Below, piece by piece: positions 18,106-26,611 of a stretch of 64,000 nt of DNA (position 1 is its first letter; every line of letters begins with the position of its first letter). The notes beneath the pieces were generated by a model, which saw only the letters and a list, made by a program, of their open reading frames with translations, was not told the DNA's origin and ran no database searches. This DNA comes from Agrobacterium genomosp. 13 str. CFBP 6927 (GTDB taxonomy: Bacteria > Pseudomonadota > Alphaproteobacteria > Rhizobiales > Rhizobiaceae). The stretch spans positions 450,035-514,034 of the forward strand of contig LT009756.1 of NCBI GenBank assembly GCA_900012615.1. The letters run 5' to 3'. The position numbers and the translations under genes are program-made.

Positions 18106-19404
18106 TTAACTTTCCGGATTGAGGCGGATTGCGACGGAACGCGCATGCGCGTCCAGCCCCTCCGAACGGGCAAGGGTGATCGCCGCCGGTGCGAGCTGGC
18201 GCAGCTGCTCGGGGCCGAGGCGCAGGATCGAGGTGCGCTTGACGAAATCCAGCACCGAAAGGCCGGAGGAGAAGCGCGCCGAGCGTGCCGTCGGCAGAAC
18301 GTGGTTGGAGCCGCCGACATAATCGCCGATCACCTCAGGCGTATGGCGTCCGACGAAGATCGCGCCTGCATTGCGGATGTGGGCCATCAGCGCATCCGGG
18401 TCATCGACGGCAAGTTCCAGATGCTCGGCGGCGATGCGGTTGGCCAGCGGAATGGCGTCGGTGAGCTTGTCGACCAGAATGATTGCGCCGAAATCAGCCC
18501 AGCTTGCCGCCGCCGTCTCGGAACGTGACAGACGCTTCAGCTGCCGCTCGACAGCGGCCTCAACCGCCTTGCCGAGTTCGGCATTGTCGGTGATCAGGAT
18601 GGATTGCGCGCCGCGATCGTGCTCCGCCTGGGCGAGAAGATCAGCTGCCAGCCAGTCCGGATCATTGTCCCTGTCGGCAATGACGAGCACTTCGGAGGGG
18701 CCGGCGATCATGTCGATACCGACGGTGCCGAAGACCTGGCGCTTGGCGGCCGCCACATAGGCGTTACCTGGACCGACGATCTTCGCGACCGGCGCGATGC
18801 TTTCCGTGCCATAGGCAAGAGCTGCGACAGCCTGCGCGCCGCCGATGCGATAGATTTCCTCGACGCCCGCAATACGCGCCGCAGCCAGCACCGCCGGATT
18901 GACCGCGCCGCCATTTGCCGGCACGACCATGACGATGCGTTCCACACCGGCAACCTTGGCCGGCACGGCATTCATCAGCACCGAGCTTGGATAGCTGGCG
19001 GTGCCGCCGGGTACATAAAGGCCAACGGCTTCGATGGCGGTCCAGCGCGAGCCGAGACCCACGCCGATATCGTCCTCGTAGATGTCGTCCTTCGGCATCT
19101 GCCGTGCATGGTGTTTTTCGATACGCCGGGCTGCGAGTTCGAGGGCCTCGATGACGCTTGCATCGACGGCGGTAAAGGCCGCATCGATCTCATCCGCCGT
19201 CACCCGCATCGAGACCTTGGAAAAATCGATGCCGTCGAATTTCAGGGAGTAATGGGCAAGGGCCGCATCGCCGCGATGGCGGACATCGTTGATGATGTCG
19301 CGAACGGTCGCGTTGACGTCTTCGGAAACTTCTCTCTTGGTTGTCAGGAAGGCAGCGAATTTCTGTTCGAAATCAGCCGATGCCCGCTCCAGCCAGATTG
19401 CCAC
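18106..19404 (-). CDS. hisD: Histidinol dehydrogenase HisD
   Basis: HisD catalyses the last two steps of histidine biosynthesis, the NAD-dependent oxidation of histidinol to histidine, using zinc. The 432-residue protein shows family motifs: YVPGGTASYPSSVLM, the GPGNAYVAAAKR block, GIDMIAGPSEVLVIAD (the HisD signature), QAEHDRGAQSILIT, and the C-terminal GGSNHVLPTARSARFSSGL. Length is normal. The gene stands apart from other his genes, as is usual in this group, and heads the UPF0262-phosphatase-infA set. Confidence 0.97.
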   Translation of the reverse strand: MAIWLERASADFEQKFAAFLTTKREVSEDVNATVRDIINDVRHRGDAALAHYSLKFDGIDFSKVSMRVTADEIDAAFTAVDASVIEALELAARRIEKHHARQMPKDDIYEDDIGVGLGSRWTAIEAVGLYVPGGTASYPSSVLMNAVPAKVAGVERIVMVVPANGGAVNPAVLAAARIAGVEEIYRIGGAQAVAALAYGTESIAPVAKIVGPGNAYVAAAKRQVFGTVGIDMIAGPSEVLVIADRDNDPDWLAADLLAQAEHDRGAQSILITDNAELGKAVEAAVERQLKRLSRSETAAASWADFGAIILVDKLTDAIPLANRIAAEHLELAVDDPDALMAHIRNAGAIFVGRHTPEVIGDYVGGSNHVLPTARSARFSSGLSVLDFVKRTSILRLGPEQLRQLAPAAITLARSEGLDAHARSVAIRLNPES

Positions 19405-19538
19405 GCCATTACCCTTTCATTGTCCCCGCGGGCGATCCCGCAAGGTGCACGAACTTACCGCAGCAACAATTGCGGTTCTGGTATGTGGCATAAATCGAAA
19501 CGGTGACGAAAGGCAACCGTTGCAGTGGTGTGGAGCGC

Positions 19539-19979
19539 TTATTCGCTATCGGGATGATGCGGTTTGGCGGCCGTTTCCCAGGCGCCGCTCACATCGGTCA
19601 GCTGCGCCTCGATGCATTCGACGTCAAGCGCGATTGCGCCGCCGCCCGAAAGCGTGAGCTCAACGGCTCCATCCGGCCCTTCGCCGTTCTGCACGAAACG
19701 GATGGCGAGAAGCGAAAGCACCTGTTCCTTGTCCTCGCGATTGATGCCGTGCGAGCGAACGGCGGAGACCCGCTTCAGGAAAACAACGCTGCGGCAGCGT
19801 TCCGGCGGCAGGGCCTTCTTGTTCGTGCTTTCCCAGACGAAACGATTGGCGGAAAGCGTGAATTGCCCGTGCTTCGGCTCGAAGGCGACATCCTTCAGCT
19901 TGAAGACGCTGTCCTGCATATGCGTCGAAATGACGGAGAGATCTTCATTATCCAGCGCGAGCAATTTCAGGCCGCTCAT
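19539..19979 (-). CDS. DUF2948 family protein
   Basis: The 146-residue soluble protein starts MSGLKLLALDNEDLSVISTH and matches what I know of the DUF2948 family, which is kept between murA and hisD in Rhizobiales. The function is unknown. The gene lies 113 bases downstream of murA and 134 bases upstream of hisD, on the same strand. No membrane segments are visible. Confidence 0.8.
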   Translation of the reverse strand: MSGLKLLALDNEDLSVISTHMQDSVFKLKDVAFEPKHGQFTLSANRFVWESTNKKALPPERCRSVVFLKRVSAVRSHGINREDKEQVLSLLAIRFVQNGEGPDGAVELTLSGGGAIALDVECIEAQLTDVSGAWETAAKPHHPDSE

Positions 19980-20092
19980 CGTTTTTTCCTTTTCCGCGGG
20001 CTATGGCCCGCAATGTCTATTTCTTGCTATTGAAATAGGCAGTCGCGGGCCGCTCTGCAACGGGTAGAAACGGATGAGCGGCGATGAAAGGA

Positions 20093-21385
20093 TCAATCGC
20101 TGACGCGTTCGACCAGCGCACCGCAGCGGGTGAGCTTTTCTTCAAGACGTTCGAAGCCGCGATCGAGGTGGTAGACGCGCGAAACCATGGTCTCGCCTTC
20201 CGCCACCAGGCCGGCAATGACCAGCGACACCGAGGCGCGCAGATCGGTCGCCATGACAGGCGCACCCTTCAGGCGGGAAACACCTTCGATACGGGCCATC
20301 TGTCCGGAGAGCGAAATCTTCGCGCCGAGACGGGCCAGTTCCTGCACATGCATGAAGCGGTTTTCGAAGATCGTCTCGGTAATGTGGGAAACGCCCTGCG
20401 AGCGGGTCATCAGCGCCATGAACTGCGCCTGCAAATCGGTGGGGAAGCCGGGGAAGGGCTCGGTGACGATATCGACCGGCTGAATGCCGTTGCCGTTACG
20501 CACGACGCGCAGGCCCGTTTCCGTGTCGCTGATGCCAACACCCGCAAGCCGCAGCGTGTCGAGCGCGTTGTCGAGCAAGGATGCGTGCGTGCCTTCCAGC
20601 ACCACGTCACCGCCGGCCATGGCAACCGCCATGGCATAGGTGCCGGTTTCGATACGATCAGGCAGAACCCGGTGGCGCGCACCCGAGAGCGAGGTAACGC
20701 CCTCGATAGTGATGGTAGAGGTGCCGGCGCCCTCGATCTTCGCGCCCATGGCGGTGAGGCACTGCGCCAGATCAACGACTTCCGGCTCGCGCGCGGCGTT
20801 GTGAATGACGGTGGTGCCTCTTGCAAGGCTCGCTGCCATCAGCATCACATGTGTTGCGCCGACGGATACTTTCGGGAAGGTGTAAACCGCGCCGATCAGG
20901 CCGCCCTTGGGGGCTGTCGCGTTGATGTAACCGCCGTCGATCTCCATCGTCGCACCCAGCGCCTCAAGACCCTCGATGAACAGGTCGACCGGGCGCGTGC
21001 CGATGGCGCAGCCGCCGGGCAGGGAAACGCGGGCGCGGCCTTCACGGGCCAGAAGCGGGCCGATGACCCAGAAGCTGGCGCGCATCTTGGAAACCAGCTC
21101 GTAAGGGGCGGTGGTGTCGACAATGGTGCGGCAGGTGAAATGCACGGTGCGGGAATAGGCTTCGCCCTGGCTCTCGCGGCGGCCATTGACGGAAATATCG
21201 ACGCCATGATTGCCGAGGATGCGGATGAGCTGCTCCACATCGGCCAGATGCGGAACGTTTTCAAGCGTCAGCGTATCGCTTGTCAGAAGCGATGCGATCA
21301 TCAAAGGCAAGGCGGCGTTTTTCGCGCCGGAGATGGGAATGATGCCGTTGAGCTTGTTGCCACCCGTAATTCTGATGCGATCCAT
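20093..21385 (-). CDS. murA: UDP-N-acetylglucosamine 1-carboxyvinyltransferase MurA
   Basis: MurA carries out the first committed step of peptidoglycan synthesis, adding enolpyruvate from PEP to UDP-GlcNAc in the cytoplasm. The 430-residue protein has the EPSP-synthase-like two-domain fold, with the start [14 protein letters not shown], the catalytic cysteine C126 in [15 protein letters not shown] (the fosfomycin target), the IEGVTSL block, and [12 protein letters not shown] near residue 310. Length is slightly above the E. coli enzyme. It opens the - strand housekeeping run. Confidence 0.97.
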   Translation of the reverse strand: MDRIRITGGNKLNGIIPISGAKNAALPLMIASLLTSDTLTLENVPHLADVEQLIRILGNHGVDISVNGRRESQGEAYSRTVHFTCRTIVDTTAPYELVSKMRASFWVIGPLLAREGRARVSLPGGCAIGTRPVDLFIEGLEALGATMEIDGGYINATAPKGGLIGAVYTFPKVSVGATHVMLMAASLARGTTVIHNAAREPEVVDLAQCLTAMGAKIEGAGTSTITIEGVTSLSGARHRVLPDRIETGTYAMAVAMAGGDVVLEGTHASLLDNALDTLRLAGVGISDTETGLRVVRNGNGIQPVDIVTEPFPGFPTDLQAQFMALMTRSQGVSHITETIFENRFMHVQELARLGAKISLSGQMARIEGVSRLKGAPVMATDLRASVSLVIAGLVAEGETMVSRVYHLDRGFERLEEKLTRCGALVERVSD

Positions 21386-21487
21386 GCGTCCCTACGGGCC
21401 TTCGCCCGCCTTTCTTTATCTGCCTTGCGGAAAGGCGCGTCCTTAGACGAGTTTCCGCGGCGTTTCAATTTTATGCTGATGAATTCT

Positions 21488-21754
21488 CTATGAGGATGAT
21501 TCGTCCGTTTTTGCGGCAGGCAGGCCAATCGTGTCATCCGCATCGCCGGCACGGCGCGCACGAACCTGCTGTTTGCGCTTCATGAGGTTTTCGCGAAGCT
21601 TCTTCGCCGCCCGCGCCTTGCGTTCCGCCTCGCGCTGGCGCGCCTTCTCGCCGGGGCCAGCCTGCGCGTTGGCGTTTGCCGCCGGGGCGGACGGCTCCGC
21701 GGAAGCGCCGGGGGAAACCCCTGCCTTCGCCTGTTTGTCATGATGTTCGTTCAT
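21488..21754 (-). CDS. Small basic hypothetical protein
   Basis: The 88-residue protein has an Ala/Pro-rich N-terminal half and a strongly basic helix in the middle (EKARQREAERKARAAKKLRE) followed by an acidic tail. It is low-complexity and could bind RNA or DNA, but I recognise no family. It lies 102 bases upstream of murA on the same strand. Reality as a gene is likely but not certain. Confidence 0.55.
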   Translation of the reverse strand: MNEHHDKQAKAGVSPGASAEPSAPAANANAQAGPGEKARQREAERKARAAKKLRENLMKRKQQVRARRAGDADDTIGLPAAKTDESSS

Positions 21755-21909
21755 AAATTCAGCAATATCCGAAAAATACGTTTTTCAACAGGGGGCATGC
21801 TTTTTTGCGCCGCTTGATGAAGAATATCGTTTTGCGACTTGCGCTCATCAAAAACCTATGGCAATAGGCCGCCACGCTTGATGCTGAAGCAAACGCTTCG
21901 GCACCGGAT

Positions 21910-21984
21910 GCTGCTATAGCTCAGGGGTAGAGCACTCCCTTGGTAAGGGAGAGGCCGAGAGTTCAAATCTCTCTAGCAGCACCA
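21910..21984 (+). tRNA. tRNA-Thr (GGT anticodon)
   Basis: A full cloverleaf can be folded: acceptor stem GCTGCTA/TAGCAGC, D-arm GCTC...GAGC, anticodon stem CTCCC/GGGAG with loop TTGGTAA (anticodon GGT at 21942-21944), T-arm AGAGTTCAAATCTCT, and an encoded ACCA 3' end. It reads threonine ACC/ACU codons. It lies between the small basic gene and the flagellin block. Confidence 0.96.
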
Positions 21985-22090
21985 TTTTCCCCCAATGTAA
22001 TCAAATATTTACGCGCGAATTTAGCTGTCGTGGCCGATGCCATTTGCGGTATCTGCGCGCCCTTTTGCGCACGCCGTGCAGCTTTCGGCA

Positions 22091-22125
22091 AACGGGAAAA
22101 CCGCGCCTCTTGCGAAGCGCGGTTT
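22091..22125 (-). terminator. Terminator downstream of the third flagellin gene
   Basis: The stem AAACCGCGC (22098-22106) / GCGCGGTTT (22117-22125) is followed on the - strand by TTTTCCCGTTT, about 65 bases after the stop of the flagellin gene. A second short hairpin, GCCCGT/ACGGGC at 22168-22184, lies right after that stop. Confidence 0.75.
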
Positions 22126-22189
22126 CCATATCCGAATATTCTGTTGCTGCCAGAGCGGGACGAAACCGCCCGTAGCCAACGGGCGCCGC

Positions 22190-23521
22190 TTACTGGCGGA
22201 ATAGCGACAGGATATTTTCGGAGCTGGTATTGGCGATGGAGAGCGACTGGATTGCCAGCTGCTGCTGTGTCTGGAGAGCCTTGAGTTTGGTGGACTCTTC
22301 GTTCATGTCCGCATCGACGAGGCGGCCGATGCCCTTGTCGATGGAGTCGGTCAGCTTCGAGACGAAATCTTCCTGCAGGTCCAGGCGCATCTTGATGGAA
22401 CCGAGATCGGCACTCGCGCTGATGACCGATTCCAGCTGGGTATTGACGAACTGGATCATGTTGTCGAGACCGTCATTTTCAGTCAGTGCCTGACCGCTGG
22501 CATTCGTCAATCCGCCGAGATGTTTGGTAATGTCGAGGTCGATCAGCGAGTAGTTAAGCTTCTGGGCCATCTGCGAATCCGCGGCGGCGGTCTCGAGATA
22601 GATATTATTGTTGGACGAGCCGCCCGTTCCGATTGTGGTGACGGTGGTGCCGGCGGCGGGCGCAGTATTGTTGGCCTTGACATAAAGGGCTTCGCCAGCG
22701 GCGTTTTCACCGATCTTGAAGTAGGTGCCGTTATCTTTCGCGGCGGTTGCTGCGGCAACGGTAACAAGGCCGGTCGTTGCGTCGGCAGCTGAAACCGTTG
22801 TTGTCGAGCCCGACGGGAAGGCCAGAAGCTGAGCCTCTGTAAATACCTTTGCAGTGTGGAGCGTGGTTGTGGAAACGCCTGCGGTTGTCGTCGTAATCTC
22901 GAACTGCTTCAGGACGCCGGTGTCGGAATAATAAGCGGCGCTGTCGAGAATGCCGTTCTTCGTCGTACCCGTCGAGGTGTCGAAAAGCGCCGTCTTGTTG
23001 TCGACCTGAATATCGATGGTCTTGACCGCAACATTGCCTGCGCCATCGCGGATAAAGGAGCCGACGACCTGTTTGGTGATTGGTGTGAGATTGCCGGTGG
23101 CGTCGCTGATCTTGCCCTTCAGCCAGTTTTCGCCGGAGAAGGAGGCGGATTCGCCGATGCTCTTCAGCTGATCCTGAAGCTGGCTGATTTCTTCCTGGAT
23201 TTTCGCCTTGTCGACGCCGGCTTCGCGGGCCGCAACCAGCTTCTTGCTGATTTCCTTGACGACATCGACTGTGGTTTCCATGGCCGAATAAGCGGTGTCG
23301 ACCTTTGCTGCGCCGAGGCCGAGGGCGTCCTGAACGGCGGAAAGCGCACCATTGTCAGAGCGCATGGTGGTCGCAATCGACCAATAGGCGGCGTTGTCGG
23401 AGGCGGTCTTGACACGCAGGCCGGAGGAAACACGCGATTGCGTTTCTTCCATGCTGCTGCCGATGGCGCGAAGGGTCTGCAGGGCGGCCATTGCCGCGAC
23501 GTTCGTCAAAATGCTGGTCAT
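22190..23521 (-). CDS. flaC: Flagellin (third in cluster, FlaC-like)
   Basis: This flagellin subunit is exported through the flagellar channel to build the filament. The 443-residue protein has conserved D0/D1 ends: the N-terminus MTSILTNVAAMAALQTLRAI with SSGLRVKTASDNAAYWSIAT, and the C-terminus AIQSLSIANTSSENILSLFRQ. The central part (about 160-330) is Ala/Thr/Gly-rich and unlike that of the two neighbouring flagellins. It is longer than them by 47 residues. It has its own conserved leader (23522-23566) and terminator. The gene name follows the Agrobacterium order and is provisional. Confidence 0.9.
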   Translation of the reverse strand: MTSILTNVAAMAALQTLRAIGSSMEETQSRVSSGLRVKTASDNAAYWSIATTMRSDNGALSAVQDALGLGAAKVDTAYSAMETTVDVVKEISKKLVAAREAGVDKAKIQEEISQLQDQLKSIGESASFSGENWLKGKISDATGNLTPITKQVVGSFIRDGAGNVAVKTIDIQVDNKTALFDTSTGTTKNGILDSAAYYSDTGVLKQFEITTTTAGVSTTTLHTAKVFTEAQLLAFPSGSTTTVSAADATTGLVTVAAATAAKDNGTYFKIGENAAGEALYVKANNTAPAAGTTVTTIGTGGSSNNNIYLETAAADSQMAQKLNYSLIDLDITKHLGGLTNASGQALTENDGLDNMIQFVNTQLESVISASADLGSIKMRLDLQEDFVSKLTDSIDKGIGRLVDADMNEESTKLKALQTQQQLAIQSLSIANTSSENILSLFRQ

Positions 23522-23566
23522 AATTATTTGCCCCTTGATTGGCTGAAATGAAAAGGGACATTCCGG
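23522..23566 (-). promoter_or_regulatory. Flagellin leader with a hairpin able to hide the ribosome-binding site (flaC)
   Basis: On the - strand the leader contains CCGGAATGTCCCTT, 16 bases, then AAGGGGCA and nine bases to the ATG. TGTCCCTT (23553-23560) pairs with AAGGGGCA (23529-23536) over 8 bp including one G-T wobble, which would cover the Shine-Dalgarno sequence. The same layout occurs before flaB and flaA. Confidence 0.65.
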
Positions 23567-23702
23567 ATTGCCGCCGGGAACGATCGCGCGGCTTGATGCC
23601 TGTTAACCTCTTTTTCGTCTTGGTTAACCAATCGTTTCGATGACTAGGTTTTAGGCGGCAAATGGTTAACAAAGCCTAAATCAACGGAACGAGAAATTAA
23701 GG

Positions 23703-23727
23703 AACGATAATTTTTCTTAACGATAAT
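23703..23727. repeat. Direct repeat AACGATAAT upstream of flaC
   Basis: AACGATAAT occurs at 23703-23711 and again at 23719-23727, 16 bases apart, between the flaB terminator and the flaC leader. The position is right for an activator site on the flaC promoter, but no binding protein is known from the sequence. Confidence 0.4.
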
Positions 23728-23757
23728 GAAAAAAGCCGCGCTTGGAGCGCGGCTTTT
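23725..23757 (-). terminator. Rho-independent terminator after flaB
   Basis: The perfect 11-bp stem AAAAGCCGCGC (23731-23741) / GCGCGGCTTTT (23747-23757), with a five-base loop, ends in TTTTTT on the - strand. It starts 23 bases after the flaB stop. flaB is thus a single-gene transcript. Confidence 0.92.
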
Positions 23758-23780
23758 CAGTCTTGAAAGGCTTTTTCCGA

Positions 23781-24971
23781 TTAACGGAAGAGCGACAGGA
23801 TGTTCTGCGAGTCGCTGTTTGCGATCGAGAGCGACTGGATTGCCAGCTGCTGCTGCGTCTGCAGGGCCTTCAGCTTGGTGGACTCTTCGTTCATCTCGGC
23901 GTCGACGAGGCGGCCGATACCGCTGTCGATCGAGTCGGACAGCTTGGAAACGAAGTTTTCCTGCAGCTTGAGGCGGGAAGACACGGCACCCAGTCCTGCG
24001 GCTGCGCTTGTTGCGCCTTCGAGCTGGTTATCGACATGCGAGATCAGCTGGTCGAGAACGTCTTCGCTGGTTGCGGTCGCACCCAGGTTGAAAGCGGTCT
24101 TCATGGCGTCAAGCTTGGTGATGTCCAGGTTGAGAACCGATGTACCGGAAGCATATACGGCTGCGGTCGTCGTCAGTGCAGCGGGAACAGCGGCATTGAG
24201 AGTTGCACCAGTGGCGTCAGTTGTCTGGAGCCACTTGTTTTCGCCAACCTGCTTGTAGAAGTCCGTGCCATCGCTCCAGACGCCGTTTGCGCCTTCGGAG
24301 AAGGTCGCGCCGAGCGTCGTCGTTGCGGTGCGGAACGTACCATCGGTCCATTTTGCGACGTCGGCGCGCAGTGCGTCCGCGTCGAGAATGCCCTGCTTGT
24401 TGCCGCTGACGTCGACGAGAACGTTCGAGCCGTCGAGAGTGACGTCGATGGACTGAACCTTGACGTTGCCGTCAGAGCTACGGGTAAAGGAACCGACGAT
24501 CTGCTTGTTGACGGAAACGCCGGTTGCCAGGTCGCCGGCCGTTGCGGCGGTTTTACCGATAACGCCCTTGAGCCAGTTTTCACCGGAGAAGGAAGCCGAG
24601 TCGGTGATGGACTTCAGCTGATCCTGAAGCTGCGTGATTTCTTCCTGGATCTTGGCGCGGTCTACACCTGCTTCGCGCGAAGCGACCAGCTTGTTCTTGA
24701 TTTCCTTGATGACGTCGATCGAGGATTCAAGGCCGGCATAAGCCGTATCAACCTTGGCGGCGCCGAGGCCGAGAGCGTCCTGAACTGCGGAAAGAGCGCC
24801 GTTGTCCGAACGCATGGTGGTCGCGATCGACCAGTAAGCGGCGTTGTCGGAAGCCTGGCCAACGCGGAGGCCGGACGAAACACGGTCCTGAGTGGCTTCC
24901 ATGTTCTGGCCGATAGAGCGCAGCGTCTGGAGAGCAGACATAGCTGCGATGTTGGTAAGAATGCTAGTCAT
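23781..24971 (-). CDS. flaB: Flagellin (second in cluster, FlaB-like)
   Basis: This 396-residue flagellin has the same conserved ends as its neighbours (MTSILTNIAAMSALQTLRSI; C-terminal AIQSLSIANSDSQNILSLFR). From about residue 112 onward it is nearly identical to FlaA, including the central domain (VDVSGNKQGILDADALRADV, and NGVWSDGTDFYKQVGENKWL), while the first 110 residues differ more. That pattern suggests gene conversion or a recent partial duplication. The length of ~396 is longer than plain-filament agrobacterial flagellins and closer to those of complex filaments. The gene has its own leader and terminator. Confidence 0.93.
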   Translation of the reverse strand: MTSILTNIAAMSALQTLRSIGQNMEATQDRVSSGLRVGQASDNAAYWSIATTMRSDNGALSAVQDALGLGAAKVDTAYAGLESSIDVIKEIKNKLVASREAGVDRAKIQEEITQLQDQLKSITDSASFSGENWLKGVIGKTAATAGDLATGVSVNKQIVGSFTRSSDGNVKVQSIDVTLDGSNVLVDVSGNKQGILDADALRADVAKWTDGTFRTATTTLGATFSEGANGVWSDGTDFYKQVGENKWLQTTDATGATLNAAVPAALTTTAAVYASGTSVLNLDITKLDAMKTAFNLGATATSEDVLDQLISHVDNQLEGATSAAAGLGAVSSRLKLQENFVSKLSDSIDSGIGRLVDAEMNEESTKLKALQTQQQLAIQSLSIANSDSQNILSLFR

Positions 24972-25017
24972 GATAGATTTGCCCCTTGAATGGCTGATTA
25001 AAGAAGGGACATTCCGG
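24972..25017 (-). promoter_or_regulatory. Flagellin leader with a hairpin able to hide the ribosome-binding site (flaB)
   Basis: On the - strand, CCGGAATGTCCCTT is followed after 16 bases by AAGGGGCA and ten bases to the ATG. TGTCCCTT (25004-25011) and AAGGGGCA (24980-24987) can pair over 8 bp. Sequence and spacing are almost the same as in the flaC leader. Confidence 0.65.
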
Positions 25018-25373
25018 TCTCACCGGGAACGGCGCACAGCATCATGCCTGCTAACCGGCTGATTTTTAAAGGTTAGCTCACCGTTTCGATGGCCTTAGCT
25101 AATCCCGCTTTGGTTAATGAAGCCCTAAGCTGGCAGCAAAATCGCACATCTTTTGATTTAATTTTTCAACCATCGCGCGCACGCGCGCGTAAAGCAAAGA
25201 CCTTAAAAAACAGATAAGGCCGCATCCTTTTTAAAAAGATGCGGCCTTTGTCTGTATGGTTGGCTCAGCCTCCGACCATTTTTTCCTATCGTACCAGATG
25301 CCCGGTCAGCCCCCGCACACCTGGTCTCGATATTGGATCCCCCAGCCCCTTAAGGGCTATGAGATGCCGTCTC
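25018..25373 (-). other. flaA-flaB intergenic region
   Basis: This holds the flaB promoter and the flaA terminator. On the - strand it shares with the flaC upstream region the ordered blocks TTAACCA, CATCGAAACG, AGGCAT and CGTTCCCGG before the leader, so the two promoters are related. An alternating GCGCGCACGCGCGCG run lies at about 25174-25189. The 120 bases between the flaA stop and its terminator carry only a small palindrome (AGCCCCTTAAGGGCT near 25345). No gene is seen. Confidence 0.5.
25205..25248 (-). terminator. Rho-independent terminator after flaA
   Basis: The perfect 11-bp stem AAGGCCGCATC (25216-25226) / GATGCGGCCTT (25238-25248) is followed on the - strand by ATCTGTTTTTT. It lies about 125 bases beyond the flaA stop, giving that mRNA an unusually long 3' tail. 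Confidence 0.85.
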
Positions 25374-26564
25374 TTAACGGAAGAGCGACAGGATGTTCTG
25401 CGAGTCGCTGTTTGCGATCGAGAGCGACTGGATTGCCAGCTGCTGCTGCGTCTGCAGGGCCTTCAGCTTGGTGGATTCTTCGTTCATGTCGGCGTCGACG
25501 AGGCGGCCGATACCGCTTTCGAGCGAGTCAGACAGCTTGGAAACGAAGTTCTGCTGCATATCCAGTCGCGAAGATACGGCGCCCAGCTTTGCGGCTGCGC
25601 TTGTCGCTGCTTCGAGCTGGCCATCAACATGCGAGATCAGCTGGTCGAGAACGTCTTCGCTGGTTGCGGTCGCACCCAGGCCGAAATCGGTCTTCATGGT
25701 GTCGAGCTTGGTGAGATCCAGGTTGAGAACCGATGTGCCGGAAGCATAGACGGCTGCGGTCGTCGTCAGTGCAGCGGGAACAGCTGCATTGAGAGTTGCA
25801 CCAGTGGCGTCAGTTGTCTGGAGCCACTTGTTTTCGCCAACCTGCTTGTAGAAGTCCGTGCCATCGCTCCAGACGCCGTTTGAGCCTTCGGAGAAGGTCG
25901 CGCCGAGCGTCGTCGTTGCGGTGCGGAACGTACCATCGGTCCATTTTGCAACGTTTGCCTTCAGGGCGTCGGCATCGAGGATACCCTGCTTGTTGCCGCT
26001 GACATCGACGAGAACGTTCGAGCCGTCGAGAGTGACGTCGATGGACTGAACCTTGACGTTGCCCTCAGAGCTACGGGTAAAGGAACCGACGATCTGCTTG
26101 TCGATGGAAACGCCGGTTGCCAGGTCGCCGGCCGTTGCGGCGGCTTTGCCGATAACGCCCTTGAGCCAGTTTTCACCGGAGAAGGAAGCCGAGTCGGTGA
26201 TGGACTTCAGCTGATCCTGGAGCTGCGTGATTTCTTCCTGGATCTTGGACTTGTCAGCCGTCGATTCCTGGGCAGTGATGAGCTTGTTCTTGATTTCCTT
26301 GATGACGTTGATCGAGGATTCAAGACCGGAAGAGGCGGTGTCGACCTTGGCGGCGCCGAGGCCCATCGCGTCCTGTACGGAAGACAGAGCTGCATTGTCC
26401 GAACGCATGGTGGTCGCGATCGACCAGTAAGCAGCGTTGTCGGAGGCAGAGCTTACGCGCTGACCCGTCGAGATACGGCTCTGCGTGTCTTCCATGCTGG
26501 AAGAGATCGAACGCAGCGTCTGAAGAGCGGACATTGCGTTAATGTTGGTGAGAATGCTTGCCAT
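25374..26564 (-). CDS. flaA: Flagellin (first in cluster, FlaA-like)
   Basis: This 396-residue flagellin is the first transcribed of the three. By analogy with FlaA of Agrobacterium and Sinorhizobium it is probably the main, essential filament subunit; that is inference. It has typical ends (MASILTNINAMSALQTLRSI with STGQRVSSASDNAAYWSIAT; C-terminal AIQSLSIANSDSQNILSLFR). The central region is almost the same as in FlaB. It contains no cysteine. The leader at 26565-26611 resembles those of flaB and flaC, and a terminator follows. Confidence 0.93.
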   Translation of the reverse strand: MASILTNINAMSALQTLRSISSSMEDTQSRISTGQRVSSASDNAAYWSIATTMRSDNAALSSVQDAMGLGAAKVDTASSGLESSINVIKEIKNKLITAQESTADKSKIQEEITQLQDQLKSITDSASFSGENWLKGVIGKAAATAGDLATGVSIDKQIVGSFTRSSEGNVKVQSIDVTLDGSNVLVDVSGNKQGILDADALKANVAKWTDGTFRTATTTLGATFSEGSNGVWSDGTDFYKQVGENKWLQTTDATGATLNAAVPAALTTTAAVYASGTSVLNLDLTKLDTMKTDFGLGATATSEDVLDQLISHVDGQLEAATSAAAKLGAVSSRLDMQQNFVSKLSDSLESGIGRLVDADMNEESTKLKALQTQQQLAIQSLSIANSDSQNILSLFR

Positions 26565-26611
26565 AGTAAATGTGTCCCTTGTTTACGAGATACTGGAGTG
26601 GGGACATTCCG
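26565..26611 (-). promoter_or_regulatory. Flagellin leader with a hairpin able to hide the ribosome-binding site (flaA)
   Basis: On the - strand, CCGGAATGTCCC is followed after 22 bases by AAGGGACA and the ATG. TGTCCC (26601-26606) pairs with GGGACA (26573-26578) over 6 bp without wobble. Compared with flaB/flaC the ribosome-binding side has changed from GGGGCA to GGGACA yet still pairs, which supports a selected structure. Confidence 0.6.

Noticed and set aside
20084-21493. Open frame of 469 codons on the + strand
   Set aside because: Antisense to murA; no recognisable motifs.
25174-25189. Alternating GCGCGCACGCGCGCG run as a Z-DNA or regulatory element
   Set aside because: Too short and too easily produced by chance in GC-rich DNA to claim a function.
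23781-26564. Repeated segments in the flagellin block as a possible CRISPR or tandem array
   Set aside because: The repetition is long homology between two coding genes, not short spaced repeats.
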